Source of the DNA: Saprospiraceae bacterium
GTDB taxonomy: Bacteria; Bacteroidota; Bacteroidia; Chitinophagales; Saprospiraceae
Assembly: GCA_016787525.1 (NCBI GenBank)
Contig: JAEUUP010000042.1
Span: 62,001-126,000, forward strand
Reading direction: 5' to 3'
DNA: 64,000 nucleotides
Below are positions 1 through 10,203 of the stretch, piece by piece (within the stretch, counting starts at the first letter, position 1; each line of letters opens with the position of its first letter). The position numbers and the translations under genes are program-made. The notes beneath the pieces were generated by a model. The model was given only the letters and a program-made list of their open reading frames with translations, searched no databases and had not been told where the DNA came from.

Positions 1-918
1 GTCGGTGATAGATAAATCTGCCTCGTGCCAACCTGTGCGTAGAATGGTGATATTAATCGTATCTTCAACACTCGAGTGCGCTTTGATATTCAGCAAACCC
101 ACAGGTTTGTCTTGTCCGTCGAGTTTTAAACTGAGTTTGACATTTTCGGCATTTTCGTTGGTGTAATTTGTGACACGAACGACAAGCGGGTTCGTTTGTC
201 CCATCATCTGTACGGGTGATTCAAACCAAGCTGAATCAATAGCAATATTCTTTTCTTGAACAGCTGCCAAAGGAATGAGATTCACTTCTAAAGTAGTGTC
301 TTTGATGTTGGGAATATCTGTCACATTTTTTTGAAAATCCGAAAGGACAAAAGCTGTTTTATTGGGTGCCTGACCCGTATTCAAAGCTTGTTGCTGACGT
401 TGGATGACTTTTGAGAGCTCTTGTACTGAGGGGGTGGTTTTGACTTCATCAATAAATGTAAGAGCCTCTTCCTTCGAGACAAGACGTTGGTGTCTGCCTT
501 CAAAATCGTTGGTCAGAATCTGAAATTTGTCATGATTGGCATAAGCCTGTACGATTTCACGAGCTTTTTGCTTAGCTTTTTCCAAAAGAGGTAAGTCTTT
601 CGACAAAGCATTCATCGAAAATGAATTGTCCAAGAAAATAGAAACAGCTTGCTCCCCTTTTTTTGCCCCCTCAGTATTACGTGGTAAAAAAGGCTGCGCA
701 AACGCCAAAACGAGCATAGAAATAGCCAAGCAGCGAGCCAATAAGACCAATAAGTCGCGTATTTTGCGGCGATTGGATGTTTCTTCTTTGACTTCACGTA
801 AAAAACGGACATTTGTAAAATAAACCGTTTTAAAGCGACGAAAATGGAACAAATGTATGATTATGGGGATTGCAATGGCTGCAAGTGCGAACAAAAAAGC
901 AGGAAAAAGAAATTGCAT
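1..918 (-). CDS. BatA-type N-terminal membrane domain protein, 3' end outside the window
   Basis: The reading frame starts at the ATG at 918 and stays open to base 1, giving 306 residues with no stop, so the C-terminus is missing. The protein begins MQFLFPAFLFALAAIAIPIIIHLF, then has a basic stretch and a second hydrophobic segment ending in AFAQPFLP. This is the double-transmembrane BatA N-terminal arrangement common in Bacteroidota. The following segment contains the acidic FLDNSFSMN, which resembles the metal-site start of a von Willebrand A domain, so a membrane-anchored vWA-like protein is likely. Two copies of the dispersed TACTGAGGGG word lie inside the gene and are translated as NTEG (666) and TPSV (424). 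The family assignment rests on the N-terminus only; the role is unknown. Confidence 0.75.
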   Translation of the reverse strand, partial: MQFLFPAFLFALAAIAIPIIIHLFHFRRFKTVYFTNVRFLREVKEETSNRRKIRDLLVLLARCLAISMLVLAFAQPFLPRNTEGAKKGEQAVSIFLDNSFSMNALSKDLPLLEKAKQKAREIVQAYANHDKFQILTNDFEGRHQRLVSKEEALTFIDEVKTTPSVQELSKVIQRQQQALNTGQAPNKTAFVLSDFQKNVTDIPNIKDTTLEVNLIPLAAVQEKNIAIDSAWFESPVQMMGQTNPLVVRVTNYTNENAENVKLSLKLDGQDKPVGLLNIKAHSSVEDTINITILRTGWHEADLSITD

Positions 919-1458
919 ATTATTTTGAGTTTCAGTTTTTTATAATTTTCAATAAATTAATTATCAGTCAATTGTATTTTTTACACTTAAAATCATGAAA
1001 CAATTATTCAATAATACGTAAAAAAAGAAATCGTATTAGGAATGTGGCATGATTTTTTACGAAGATATCGGACATTTGTTTTCAAAAGCGATAGTAATGA
1101 CAATATTACAACTGATATTGTTGCAAAAAAACAAAAAGTAACTTATTAAGCTGCAAAGTTTTGTTTATCAATTATAAAAAAATGTGTCAAATAGCTTTGT
1201 TATAGTTCACACAGTTTATAATTTTGATTTTAGAAATCCTATATTATATTTATTTCATAAATGTAATATTTGTAAAATATTCTTTTGCGAAGTTGTCACA
1301 ATTATTCGAGAAAGAAAGAATAAAAAACTACCATCAATACACTACATTTGAGCCGTACTTTAAAGAAGGGTACGTGAGAAAACGATTATAAACAAGAATT
1401 ACACACCAAAATCACAGTGCGAAGTCCTTGTGAAAAGTAAAAAAAAGCACCTTTTCCC
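919..1458. other. AT-rich intergenic region between divergent genes
   Basis: This 540-base stretch separates the BatA-type gene (leftwards) from the response regulator (rightwards). No convincing ORF or RNA gene was found. Two matches to the Bacteroidota -7 element TAnnTTTG read rightwards: TAGCTTTG at 1192-1199 and TACATTTG at 1343-1350. Neither has a TTTG box at the usual 19-21 base distance, so promoter assignment is tentative. Confidence 0.4.
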
Positions 1459-2124
1459 ATGACCGAAAAACGCGATCATAAGATGCTGAACGTAGTCATC
1501 GCTGATGACCACCAGTTGTTCGTAGAAAGTCTAAAACTGTTGTTGCAATCAACAGATGCCTATCATTTCAATATCGTTGGTGTCGCGTACACTGGCGGTG
1601 AACTACTTGATTTGCTCAAGGGCAATCGCCCTGATTTACTCATTTTGGATATCAATATTCCCACTAAAAATGGTTTGGAGGTGCTACAAGATGTACGCAA
1701 ATCTTTGAAAGGAACCCGTATTCTTGTCCTAACGATGTACGATGATCCTAAAATAATCAAATCTGCATTCGACCAAAAAGTAGATGGATATCTGCTTAAG
1801 AACTGCAATAAGGATGAATTATTACGTGCCATCGAAACCATTTTACAGGGAGAAGTTTATATTGGTAAAGGTGTAAGCGTGGCTAACCATCAATCAGAGA
1901 CCACGACTTTCGAGGACATTTTCCAAAAAAAATTCCAGCTCACAAAGCGAGAATTAGAGGTTTTACGACTTATCACACAAGCTCGAAACAATGGCTCTAT
2001 CGCCAAGGAGTTATATATTAGTGAGCAGACAGCGGCCGTGCACCGCAAAAACATTATGCGTAAAATTGGTGTCAATTCAACAGCTGCTCTAATCAGAGTT
2101 GCTTACGACAATCATTTGATATAA
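1459..2124 (+). CDS. NarL/FixJ-family response regulator transcription factor (orphan)
   Basis: The protein has a receiver domain over roughly residues 9-130. The acidic pair ADDH comes early, the phospho-acceptor Asp is in LILDINIP, and the conserved Lys is in YLLKNC. A LuxR-type helix-turn-helix follows at about 153-215 (LTKRELEVLRL, AKELYISEQTAAVHRKNIMRKIG). It should bind DNA as a phosphorylation-controlled dimer. No histidine kinase lies beside it, so its partner is unknown. The first ATG is 1459; a second at 1483 (MLNVVIADD) sits closer to where the family normally starts and may be the true start. Its only neighbour downstream is a secreted cohesin-like protein, but the 420-base gap argues against co-transcription. 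Confidence 0.92.
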   Translation: MTEKRDHKMLNVVIADDHQLFVESLKLLLQSTDAYHFNIVGVAYTGGELLDLLKGNRPDLLILDINIPTKNGLEVLQDVRKSLKGTRILVLTMYDDPKIIKSAFDQKVDGYLLKNCNKDELLRAIETILQGEVYIGKGVSVANHQSETTTFEDIFQKKFQLTKRELEVLRLITQARNNGSIAKELYISEQTAAVHRKNIMRKIGVNSTAALIRVAYDNHLI

Positions 2125-2135
2125 TAATTTTTTTT

Positions 2136-2193
2136 AAGGTCATTGCCAGTTTTGACTTCTATTTAGAATTCATTAACATTTGGCAATGACCTT
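2136..2193. terminator. 13-bp inverted repeat after the response regulator
   Basis: AAGGTCATTGCCA at 2136-2148 is the exact complement of TGGCAATGACCTT at 2181-2193, with a 32-base loop. It lies 11 bases after the response-regulator stop. The right arm is followed by only a short T-rich stretch, so it may be a processing or stabilising hairpin as much as a terminator. Confidence 0.5.
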
Positions 2194-2200
2194 TCTATAT

Positions 2201-2224
2201 AAAATACCCTATTTAGGGTATTTT
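2201..2224. terminator. Compact bidirectional terminator-like hairpin
   Basis: AAAATACCC at 2201-2209 and GGGTATTTT at 2216-2224 form a perfect 9-bp stem with a 6-base loop. The A-tract on one side and T-tract on the other are typical of a bidirectional intrinsic terminator. The rest of the 2225-2546 gap is AT-rich with no recognised feature. Confidence 0.55.
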
Positions 2225-2546
2225 GCTCCCAAAAAAACACCATAGCTTTGTGCCAGTTTTATATCTTACAAGAACATATATTATACGATTTTCTTGAAAA
2301 CCAATATTTCCCATGTACATTGCCAAGCATACGCAAACCGAATCTTTTAGCATAAGCAACTCACTTAATCTTTCCTATGCGATTAAGCATGTGTTTTTTA
2401 GTTTGGCTTGAATGTTACGTTGTCGTGACGGAACTGAGGTTATTTTTGTGTTTTCATAGATTATTTTGTGTATTTTTTACAGCCAATTCTGGACAAAGGG
2501 TTGGTAAGTCATATAATTCTTTGAACATTTTAAGCCAAACCGAAAG

Positions 2547-3326
2547 ATGAAGCATATTTACTTCTTCATCACGATATTGTTTTTTTTAACGGCAAGAGTA
2601 ACAACAGCACAAGTTACCTTAGTTGCACCTTCTAAGATGGTGCGTTCAGGTGATTCGGTCATAGTTGAACTACGTGCAAAAACTCGTGACACACTCTCAA
2701 CGTTACAGTTCACTGTATCTTGGAATCCCTCAGTATTGAACTTCGGACGAGTTGACACTCTTGGCGGTTTCCCTCCAAGTGCTATTCCTGATGAGTATGG
2801 TATGTCTAGTGCTGCACAAGGGAAGTTGACTTTTGTTTGGATTTCAACCTCGACAAATGGATTGAGAATTCAAGACAGTTTAGAGGTATTCAAACTGGTT
2901 TTTAAAGCAATAGGTGCAAATGGAACAAATAGTTCTATACAGTTTGTAGGTTCTCCGACACAAATAAAAGCAAGCAATGCGCAGTTGATAAGCTTGATGG
3001 TGACAGGTCAAGATGGTAATATCAAAATTGGGACAACAGCAACCTATGAAAATGCAGATTTGAATCAGAGTCTTGTTGTTGGACAAAATAGACCGAACCC
3101 TTTTAGCCATCAGACAGTGATACCTTTTAGCACAAACACATCAGAAGAAATTACATTGACGTTGTTTGATATGAAAGGTAGTCAAATATTGCAGAAAAAG
3201 CAATTTTTCGAAGCAGGAAAGCATGAATGGCTATTGGATACTGAGGGGATAATATCAAGTGGCTTTTTTATTTACCAACTCACAACAAAATCAGATTTTT
3301 TCAGTAAAACATTGATTAAAAAATAA
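2547..3326 (+). CDS. Secreted cohesin-like domain protein with type IX secretion C-terminal signal
   Basis: The 259-residue protein has a signal peptide (hydrophobic FFITILFFLTA, cleavage likely near TTAQ). One beta-rich cohesin/dockerin-type-I-like domain follows at about residues 22-160 (VRSGDSVIVELRA, LQFTVSWNPSVLNF, FKLVFKAIGANGTNSS). The last ~80 residues match a type A sorting domain: QNRPNPFSHQTVIPF, LTLFDMKGSQI, and a final FFIYQLTTKSDFFSKTLIKK. Export through the type IX system and surface attachment or release are therefore likely. The same cohesin-like fold is found three times at the N-terminus of the giant adhesin that follows, so the two may have related roles. Ligand and function are not known. 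Copies of the dispersed word sit at 2727 (three Cs only) and 3239. Confidence 0.8.
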   Translation: MKHIYFFITILFFLTARVTTAQVTLVAPSKMVRSGDSVIVELRAKTRDTLSTLQFTVSWNPSVLNFGRVDTLGGFPPSAIPDEYGMSSAAQGKLTFVWISTSTNGLRIQDSLEVFKLVFKAIGANGTNSSIQFVGSPTQIKASNAQLISLMVTGQDGNIKIGTTATYENADLNQSLVVGQNRPNPFSHQTVIPFSTNTSEEITLTLFDMKGSQILQKKQFFEAGKHEWLLDTEGIISSGFFIYQLTTKSDFFSKTLIKK

Positions 3327-3530
3327 TATATTCTGATACATCGGATTAAAAGAGCGTTTGGTTCATCAAAAATGCACAAACAAATATAGTTTTTAAGCGC
3401 AGCTTTTCAATTGACCTGAAGCTTTTGAAGAGTTTTAATAGAAAAACCATTAATTTTTAGCTAATGAGAATAGCCGTCAAAAGCTATTCGACTGAAAATT
3501 TATTTCCTAACTTTCCCAAACTCCAACTCT

Positions 3531-6500
3531 ATGGCAAGAAGAGTCTTTACTAAAATTGTCTTCGCGCTTGGGTTGCTTTGTTTCATCGCGCCTCGCGTGG
3601 TGAACGCCCAACAAGTAACTTTTGCAATTTCGCCGAGTACCTTAAGTCCGACACCGGCGGTCGGCGACACAGTTTCTCTTCAAGTATCTGTGACCAACTT
3701 TACGAATATCGTAAGTTTCCAGTATGCTATTGAATGGGATCCACTTCTTTTTTCTTACATTTCTTTAGACAACGTGAATATTGTTGATCCAGCCAATTTC
3801 GGCTCTAATGCTTTTGGCGGCAATACTGTTATCGTTGGCTGGAACTCCAATGGTGGTGCAGGGAGAACAATCGCAAATGGTCAAAATATTTTCCGTTTGA
3901 GACTAAAAGTCAAGGCAACTTCTACTAACTATTGGGCAAAGTTTTCATCCACAAACACCTCAATTGAGGTTGTACAGTTCCCTGCAACGGTTGTAACGCC
4001 TGCATTTGGCAACCTTGGCAATCCACCAGGTTCGACAACGACTCCTGTAACAGTTCAAGCGACAGCGGCGCAAACTGTTCCGACACAGTCAAAAGTCTGT
4101 TTGGATGTTTCTGCCAATGACTTTACTAACATTGCATCGGCTCAGTGGGTAACGAAATGGGATGCTGCTGTTTTGAGGTTCGACTCTATTTCTGTTATGA
4201 ACAGCTCCATCGGTTTCACCTCCGCCAATTTTAACTCGACTCAAGCAAGCGGACGATTGGCATTAAACTGGGCAGCTGCATCAGGAACAACTAAAACTGT
4301 TGCAAATGGTTCTGTATTATATCGAGTTTGCTATACAGCCATTGGTGCTAATGGCACTTCCTCAACCGTTTCTTTCGATAGTGCGCAAATCTATCAAGCA
4401 GTAGCAGGTAGCTCTACACGTGTGAGTATGAATCCTGTTAATGGGACTGTTAATGTCAATTCACAAAGTACAGGATTGGTATTTACAGCTTCTAATCACA
4501 TTGTCAATCAAAATGAAGAGGTGTGTGTGCAAGTCAAAACGGCGAGCTTTAACAATATCGCCACGATGACATATGCTATTTTCTTTGACTCCTCAAAAAT
4601 GACATTAATTAAAGGATATTTAGTTCATCCAAGCTTAAATGGAACAGATACTTTATTCCCAGGTGGGAGTAGTGCAAGTTTCAATAATAACCCTTCTGGT
4701 ACGATAAGATTTGTTTGGGTTACACCAACAGGGAACGGTGTTACCTTGCCAGATAGTTCAGTAATCATGCAGCTTTGTTTCCGTTACACAGGTGGTGCTG
4801 GTACATCAAGTCTAATCAGATTTGGTGCTTATGGTCAAAAACAAGCCATTAAAGATGGTGATTTGAATACAGTCCCAACGACTTATCGCAATGGTAGTGT
4901 TAGTGTTTCTGGAGGTACAGCTGCTGTGACAGTTGTTGGTACAATCAAAAATGTTACATGTCCTTCTGGAGCAGATGGAGGGATTACTCTAACGCCTTCA
5001 GGTGGTACAGGCACTTATACTTATCTTTGGAGTAATAATGCAACGACTAAAGACATTTCGAATGTTGTCGCAGGTAAATATAAAGTAACAATAACAAGTG
5101 GTACATCAACTAAAATTGATAGCTTCACAATTACAGAACCAACAGCATTTGCAGCAACAGGGCAAACAACCAGTGTGAATTGCTTCGGACAGTCAACAGG
5201 AGCTATTAATTTGACTGCTTCGGGCGGAACATCTCCTTACACTTATTTATGGAGTAACAATGCAACAACTAAGGATATTACGAACCTTGCAGCGGGCTCT
5301 TATACTGTAACGATAACAGATTCAAAAGGCTGTAAACACACACCTACTGCTATATCTGTGACACAACCTTCTGCCCCCCTCAGTATTTCAGCAACAAAAA
5401 CTAATGTAACGTGTAAATCTGCTGACAATGGTACTATCACTATCACACCTACTGGGGGCACAGTGAATTATACATACAGTTGGGTGGGTAATAATGGTTA
5501 TGTCAATAATACGCAGAATTTAACAGGCTTAAAACCCGATATTTATAGCTTAACTGTTACAGATTCTAAAGGTTGTGCAACATCAAGGAAGGATACAATC
5601 ATAGAACCAGATAGCTTACTTATCGGTATAGCAACGATTCGTAACACACGCTGTGGCTCACAAGATGGTTCAATTACTATCAGTGGTGTAACAGGTGGTA
5701 ATGGCACTAATACTTATAGTTGGACTGGTACTAATTACACAGCTAATACACAGAATATCAGCAATTTGGCAGCTGGTCAATATACATTGACAGTGCGTGA
5801 CAGTAAGTCTTGTACATCAACAAAGTCATTCACTGTGACAGACTCTACTTCAACTATCGTGATTAACACCCCGACTATTAGCCATGTCAAATGCAATGGT
5901 GGTACAGATGGCACATTGTCTGCTTCTGCCACAGGTGGTAACGGTAGTTTATCTTATATTTGGTCAGGACCTTCTGGCTTTTCAAGTACATCTCCTAATA
6001 TCACAGGTTTGCGTGCTGGTACGTACAATTTATCTGTAACAGATGGTAGTGGTAGCGGTTGCTTCAAATCTGCCAGCTACGAGATAATTCAGCCAGCAGC
6101 TTTGGCAACGAACCCCTCAGTAACCAATATCAAATGTAAAGATGGCGCGACTGGTGCAATTGTACTTAATGCAACAGGCGGAACGGGTACACTTAGCTTT
6201 GCTTGGACAGGAGTATCATCAACATCGCAAAATGTATCGAATTTGAGAGCAGGCAATTATACAGTAACAATCACGGACGGTAATAATTGTGCGAGATCTC
6301 AATCTTTCACACTGACAGAGCCTTCGGATTCATTAAAAGTATTGAGTGCGAATGTTGTGAAAATCAATTGTGCGGGTGGTTCTACAGGAGCTGTTTCACT
6401 AACCGTAGGTGGCGGAACTCAACCATATTCATTTGCTTGGTCAGGCCCATCTGGTTTTAGTAGTACATCTCAAAATATCAATACATTAAGCGCAGGCACT

Positions 6501-9017
6501 TATCGCGTTACATTGTCAGATGCTAATCAATGTAGTTTTACGACTGCTTATAATGTCGAATCTAATCCAGCAGTTAATATTGTTGGCAATGTTTCAGATG
6601 CAACACGCAGCCCCAATGGTGCTATTCTTTTGACTGTAACAGGAGGTACTTCTCCATATAACTATGTATGGAGCGGTCAAGGTGTAAATCCAACAAGCAA
6701 AGACCAAACAGGACTTTGCCCCGGTACTTACAGTGTGACTGTAACAGATGCTTTAGGTTGTCGAGACTCTAAAACCTTTGTAGTCAACGGAGAATGTTCA
6801 ACTCCTATGGCATTCAGTGTTGCTAAAACGCCTGCTGGCTGTCCAGGTCAGAATGTTGGAAAGCTCGAACTTACTGTCACAGGTGGTGCAGCCCCATATA
6901 AATACTATTGGATTTCAGGTCGTGATACAATCGGTCGTGATAGAACATTGTTAGGTTTGACCGCTGGTGTTTACTCAGTTATTGTTGAAGATTTGATTGG
7001 TCAGAGAAAATTAGAAACATATACAGTTGAAGGTTCTCAAACATCTGTCCGTATCTCAAATATCACAATCGCTGCTGAGACTTGTGCGGGAGCTGATGGC
7101 TCAATTAAATTAGATATTACAGGTGGCGCACCAGGCTCATCGGGTTATTCATACGCATGGTCTGATATTGGTAACAATGGCCCTAAAGACCGCCTTAATA
7201 TGCGTGCGGGTACTTTTTCAGTGACAATTTCTGACGCTAATGGCTGTCGAAAAGACACTACAAACTTGGTTATCCCGCGTGAACCATGTCCATTAGTGGC
7301 TATCACATCTTCAAAAAGTGTAAAATGCTTTGGCGATAACAACGGTTCTATTACTGTAAATATTCAAAATGGCGAGCCGGGTTATACCATTCGCTGGACT
7401 CAGAACGATTCGGTACGTATTAATAACCAACCAAGTCGTACGGGTACATACGAAATTACAGGATTAAGAGCAGGAATTTATACTATTACAATTACAGACT
7501 CAAAAGGTCAGACGAAAGTTGAACCACAAATTGTAACTTCTCCAACCCAAATAAGGATAGAACGAACTGTAACACCTGTTACAAATGGTTGCAATGGTTC
7601 TATTGTTTTAGCTGTAACGGGTGGACAAACGCCTTATAACTATACTTGGAATACGGGAGCAACCAGCCGAGATTTGTTTGGTCTGTGTTGTGATACAACT
7701 AAAAAATATAGTGTGACAGTACGAGATGCGGCCAATTGCGAAGCATCAACAGGAAATGACACAGTTTCTTGCATTATTGCCGCTTTATCTGTGGATGCGA
7801 CTGTTTCTAATCCAATATGTAAAGCAGATTCGATGTCAGGCCGTATAGATTTAAGAACTGTTGGGGGGTCAGCTCCTTTCACTTATGCGTGGACTAACGA
7901 TAGAGGTATTCCTGTTGGCACAAACTCACCAACATTGACGAATGTGCCTCCAGGCAAATATTTTGTCACAGTAACGGATAGTCGCACACCGAATGCACAA
8001 CGTTGGTCAAGTTCATTTGAATTGAATATAACTTCAACATTAAAGTTAGCAAACTTAGTAGTTACGGCTGCTTCAGATGATATTACTGCCGATGGTAAAG
8101 CAGAAATTACCATTCAAGGAGGTGCAGCAGATTTCAACGTTGTTTGGTGCAACGGCTCATCAAGTGTTGCTACAAATACATCGCGTACCCCCTCAGTATC
8201 TAATTTAACAGCTGGTACATGTAGCGTCACTGTAACAGACAGACAAGGTTGCCGTGAAAAATTAGATTTTACAGTACCATCAAAATCATGCGCGACAATC
8301 GAAACTTTAGCACAAATCAAATGCTTTGGAGATGAGAATGGTTCTGCTCGAGTTTTGAAAATATCTCCTGATATGGCTTTACCTATTCAGTCATATACTT
8401 GGTCAACAGCGGAAACGGGTCCTATTGCCTTCAAACTTAAAGCAGGTGAAAATACAGTAACTATCAGAGATGCAAATGGCAAAACTTGTGTGGCAAGAGC
8501 CATCATGAATCAACCTACAAAATTAGTGGGAGAGATTAGTCCAGACTTTAAAGCTAGAACTTTAGAAGCTATCGTTTCGGGAGGTACTACACCTTATTCA
8601 ATTAAATGGATTCCAACACTCGACACTGCTCGCAAGATTACAGCCACTAAATCTGGTACATACTATATGTTTGTAACAGATAGAAACGGTTGTAATGCAA
8701 CAGACGATGAAGAAATCGTTGATTCGGAATGCTTGACAGGTTCTTCCGTTATTTCGCCTAACGACGATAGCCGTAACGAAGCATTTAAAATCTTTAAATG
8801 CGACTACAAAAGCGTTCGTTTGGAAGTGTATAACCGTTGGGGTCAGTTGGTGTACTCAAAAGATAACTATGCAAGCGAACAATGGCAAGGTAACGACCAA
8901 GACGGTACGGCTGGCAAGCAATTACCCGATGGTGTTTACTTATACATTTTACGAACAGTAGATGCAGCGGGTCAACAAGTTTTAGGTAAAGGCACAGTAA
9001 CAATTGTCCGTCAATAA
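3531..9017 (+). CDS. Giant SprB-like gliding adhesin with cohesin-like N-terminal domains
   Basis: This 1828-residue protein has a signal peptide (FALGLLCFIAPRVVNA). About three cohesin-like domains follow over residues 28-460 (VSLQVSVTNFTNIVSF, KVCLDVSANDFTNIAS, EVCVQVKTASFNNIAT). After them come about 16 tandem SprB repeats of ~75 residues, built around C..G.(D/T)G.I, TGG..PY.Y.W and L.AG.Y.VT(I/V)TD..GC. The C-terminus (STP-like SSVISPNDDSRNEAFKIF, VYNRWGQLVY, LPDGVYLYIL, KGTVTIVRQ) is the gliding-motility-associated CHU_C-type sorting domain used for type IX secretion. In SprB-family proteins the repeat fibre is carried along the cell surface to drive gliding. The SprF-like gene 62 bases downstream supports this role. 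Motif copies at 5375, 6113 and 8188 are translated within repeats. Confidence 0.88.
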   Translation: MARRVFTKIVFALGLLCFIAPRVVNAQQVTFAISPSTLSPTPAVGDTVSLQVSVTNFTNIVSFQYAIEWDPLLFSYISLDNVNIVDPANFGSNAFGGNTVIVGWNSNGGAGRTIANGQNIFRLRLKVKATSTNYWAKFSSTNTSIEVVQFPATVVTPAFGNLGNPPGSTTTPVTVQATAAQTVPTQSKVCLDVSANDFTNIASAQWVTKWDAAVLRFDSISVMNSSIGFTSANFNSTQASGRLALNWAAASGTTKTVANGSVLYRVCYTAIGANGTSSTVSFDSAQIYQAVAGSSTRVSMNPVNGTVNVNSQSTGLVFTASNHIVNQNEEVCVQVKTASFNNIATMTYAIFFDSSKMTLIKGYLVHPSLNGTDTLFPGGSSASFNNNPSGTIRFVWVTPTGNGVTLPDSSVIMQLCFRYTGGAGTSSLIRFGAYGQKQAIKDGDLNTVPTTYRNGSVSVSGGTAAVTVVGTIKNVTCPSGADGGITLTPSGGTGTYTYLWSNNATTKDISNVVAGKYKVTITSGTSTKIDSFTITEPTAFAATGQTTSVNCFGQSTGAINLTASGGTSPYTYLWSNNATTKDITNLAAGSYTVTITDSKGCKHTPTAISVTQPSAPLSISATKTNVTCKSADNGTITITPTGGTVNYTYSWVGNNGYVNNTQNLTGLKPDIYSLTVTDSKGCATSRKDTIIEPDSLLIGIATIRNTRCGSQDGSITISGVTGGNGTNTYSWTGTNYTANTQNISNLAAGQYTLTVRDSKSCTSTKSFTVTDSTSTIVINTPTISHVKCNGGTDGTLSASATGGNGSLSYIWSGPSGFSSTSPNITGLRAGTYNLSVTDGSGSGCFKSASYEIIQPAALATNPSVTNIKCKDGATGAIVLNATGGTGTLSFAWTGVSSTSQNVSNLRAGNYTVTITDGNNCARSQSFTLTEPSDSLKVLSANVVKINCAGGSTGAVSLTVGGGTQPYSFAWSGPSGFSSTSQNINTLSAGTYRVTLSDANQCSFTTAYNVESNPAVNIVGNVSDATRSPNGAILLTVTGGTSPYNYVWSGQGVNPTSKDQTGLCPGTYSVTVTDALGCRDSKTFVVNGECSTPMAFSVAKTPAGCPGQNVGKLELTVTGGAAPYKYYWISGRDTIGRDRTLLGLTAGVYSVIVEDLIGQRKLETYTVEGSQTSVRISNITIAAETCAGADGSIKLDITGGAPGSSGYSYAWSDIGNNGPKDRLNMRAGTFSVTISDANGCRKDTTNLVIPREPCPLVAITSSKSVKCFGDNNGSITVNIQNGEPGYTIRWTQNDSVRINNQPSRTGTYEITGLRAGIYTITITDSKGQTKVEPQIVTSPTQIRIERTVTPVTNGCNGSIVLAVTGGQTPYNYTWNTGATSRDLFGLCCDTTKKYSVTVRDAANCEASTGNDTVSCIIAALSVDATVSNPICKADSMSGRIDLRTVGGSAPFTYAWTNDRGIPVGTNSPTLTNVPPGKYFVTVTDSRTPNAQRWSSSFELNITSTLKLANLVVTAASDDITADGKAEITIQGGAADFNVVWCNGSSSVATNTSRTPSVSNLTAGTCSVTVTDRQGCREKLDFTVPSKSCATIETLAQIKCFGDENGSARVLKISPDMALPIQSYTWSTAETGPIAFKLKAGENTVTIRDANGKTCVARAIMNQPTKLVGEISPDFKARTLEAIVSGGTTPYSIKWIPTLDTARKITATKSGTYYMFVTDRNGCNATDDEEIVDSECLTGSSVISPNDDSRNEAFKIFKCDYKSVRLEVYNRWGQLVYSKDNYASEQWQGNDQDGTAGKQLPDGVYLYILRTVDAAGQQVLGKGTVTIVRQ

Positions 9018-9033
9018 GATAATTAGAAAACAT

Positions 9034-9064
9034 TTGAAAGGGTGATAAATCATCGCCCTTTCAA
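9034..9064 (+). terminator. Hairpin between the adhesin and SprF-like genes
   Basis: TTGAAAGGGTGAT pairs with ATCGCCCTTTCAA (one G-T pair) around a short AAATC loop, just after the adhesin stop and before the SprF-like start. The run after the stem is A-rich rather than T-rich, so it may attenuate or protect the upstream message instead of ending it. Confidence 0.5.
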
Positions 9065-9079
9065 TAAAAATATAAAAAA

Positions 9080-10036
9080 ATGAAAAAATCATTACTGATT
9101 ATATTGCTGGCTACTGCTTTTATCGCAAAAGTGTCAGCACAAGATGAGGCAATTTTTGGACACTATTTAGTCAATCCAATCCTCATCAATCCAGCTTATT
9201 CGGGTATGACAGGCAAATACCAAATCTTTGGTCATTTGCGCAATCAATGGACAGGTTTCCCTGGTCAACCCAAAACCTATGCGGTTAGTCTGAACGCACC
9301 TTTAGCCCAAAACGTAGGTATGGGGGGGATGCTCTTGAATGAAAAATTTGGCTTACTCGACCGTATGCGCGCACAGTTGTCCTATGCTTACCACTACGAC
9401 AATGCTAAAAAAGGTTTCAAAGCAGGCTTCGGTTTTTCAACAGAGGTTCACCGTACACGCCTTGATGCATCCATCACAACCGATCCATTTTTTGAATCGG
9501 GAGACCGCATTATAGAAGCCAATATGAAAAATGTCTCATTTTTTGATGCAACAGCGGGCGGTTATGCTGTCATCAACGATAAAATTAACCTAAGCTTGGC
9601 TTTGCCAAATCTCATTCGCGCACGTCTTGGTGTTATTTCAAACGATTCGACGACAAAAGAGAAAACATTCTTGCGTCAGTTCATTTTTTCAGGTGGCTAT
9701 AAAATCAAGATGGAAAAAATGACTTTTGAACCATCTTTGGTGGCACGCAAAGTGTACCAAGCCCCTTTTGAAGTAGATTTGAACATGGTTGGACGCTTTT
9801 TTGACGATAAATTATTCTTGGGTGTTTCGATGCGTCCAGGCAATAGTGGCAATATGGGGCTGATGGTTGGTACAAAGCAAGATTTTTTCCAAGTTTACTA
9901 CTCTTACAACAGTTCATTAGCAGAAGTCAAAACCTACAATCGTCAAGCGCATGAAGTGACATTAGGAGTTGAATTTGCGCGCAAACAGCAAACACAATCG
10001 CCTACTGAGAAAAAGAAAAAAAGGTATAAAAACTAA
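9080..10036 (+). CDS. PorP/SprF-family type IX secretion-associated outer membrane protein
   Basis: The 318-residue protein has a signal peptide (LLIILLATAFIAKVSAQD). The family hallmark follows: DEAIFGHYLVNPILINPAYSGM, then a beta-barrel-like series with GGMLLNEKFG, LSYAYHY and GGYKIKMEKMTFEPSLVARK. In Flavobacterium, SprF is needed to secrete SprB to the surface, and such genes sit directly downstream of large CHU_C-type adhesins, exactly as here. The C-terminal tail is strongly basic (TEKKKKRYKN). No TACTGAGGGG copy lies in the gene; one lies 27 bases after its stop. Confidence 0.88.
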   Translation: MKKSLLIILLATAFIAKVSAQDEAIFGHYLVNPILINPAYSGMTGKYQIFGHLRNQWTGFPGQPKTYAVSLNAPLAQNVGMGGMLLNEKFGLLDRMRAQLSYAYHYDNAKKGFKAGFGFSTEVHRTRLDASITTDPFFESGDRIIEANMKNVSFFDATAGGYAVINDKINLSLALPNLIRARLGVISNDSTTKEKTFLRQFIFSGGYKIKMEKMTFEPSLVARKVYQAPFEVDLNMVGRFFDDKLFLGVSMRPGNSGNMGLMVGTKQDFFQVYYSYNSSLAEVKTYNRQAHEVTLGVEFARKQQTQSPTEKKKKRYKN

Positions 10037-10203
10037 GAAGAGATAGCGTTGAAACGACCCAATACTGAGGGGGTACTTGAATAAAAAACTTCTTCAAGTT
10101 TCATGAAATCTCATTCAATAAGATATTGGTTTTTGGGATGGCCCTTTACCCGTTCAGGTGGGTGAGGGGCTTCTCATTTGTAGAGATGTCTGTAAAATAA
10201 AAA

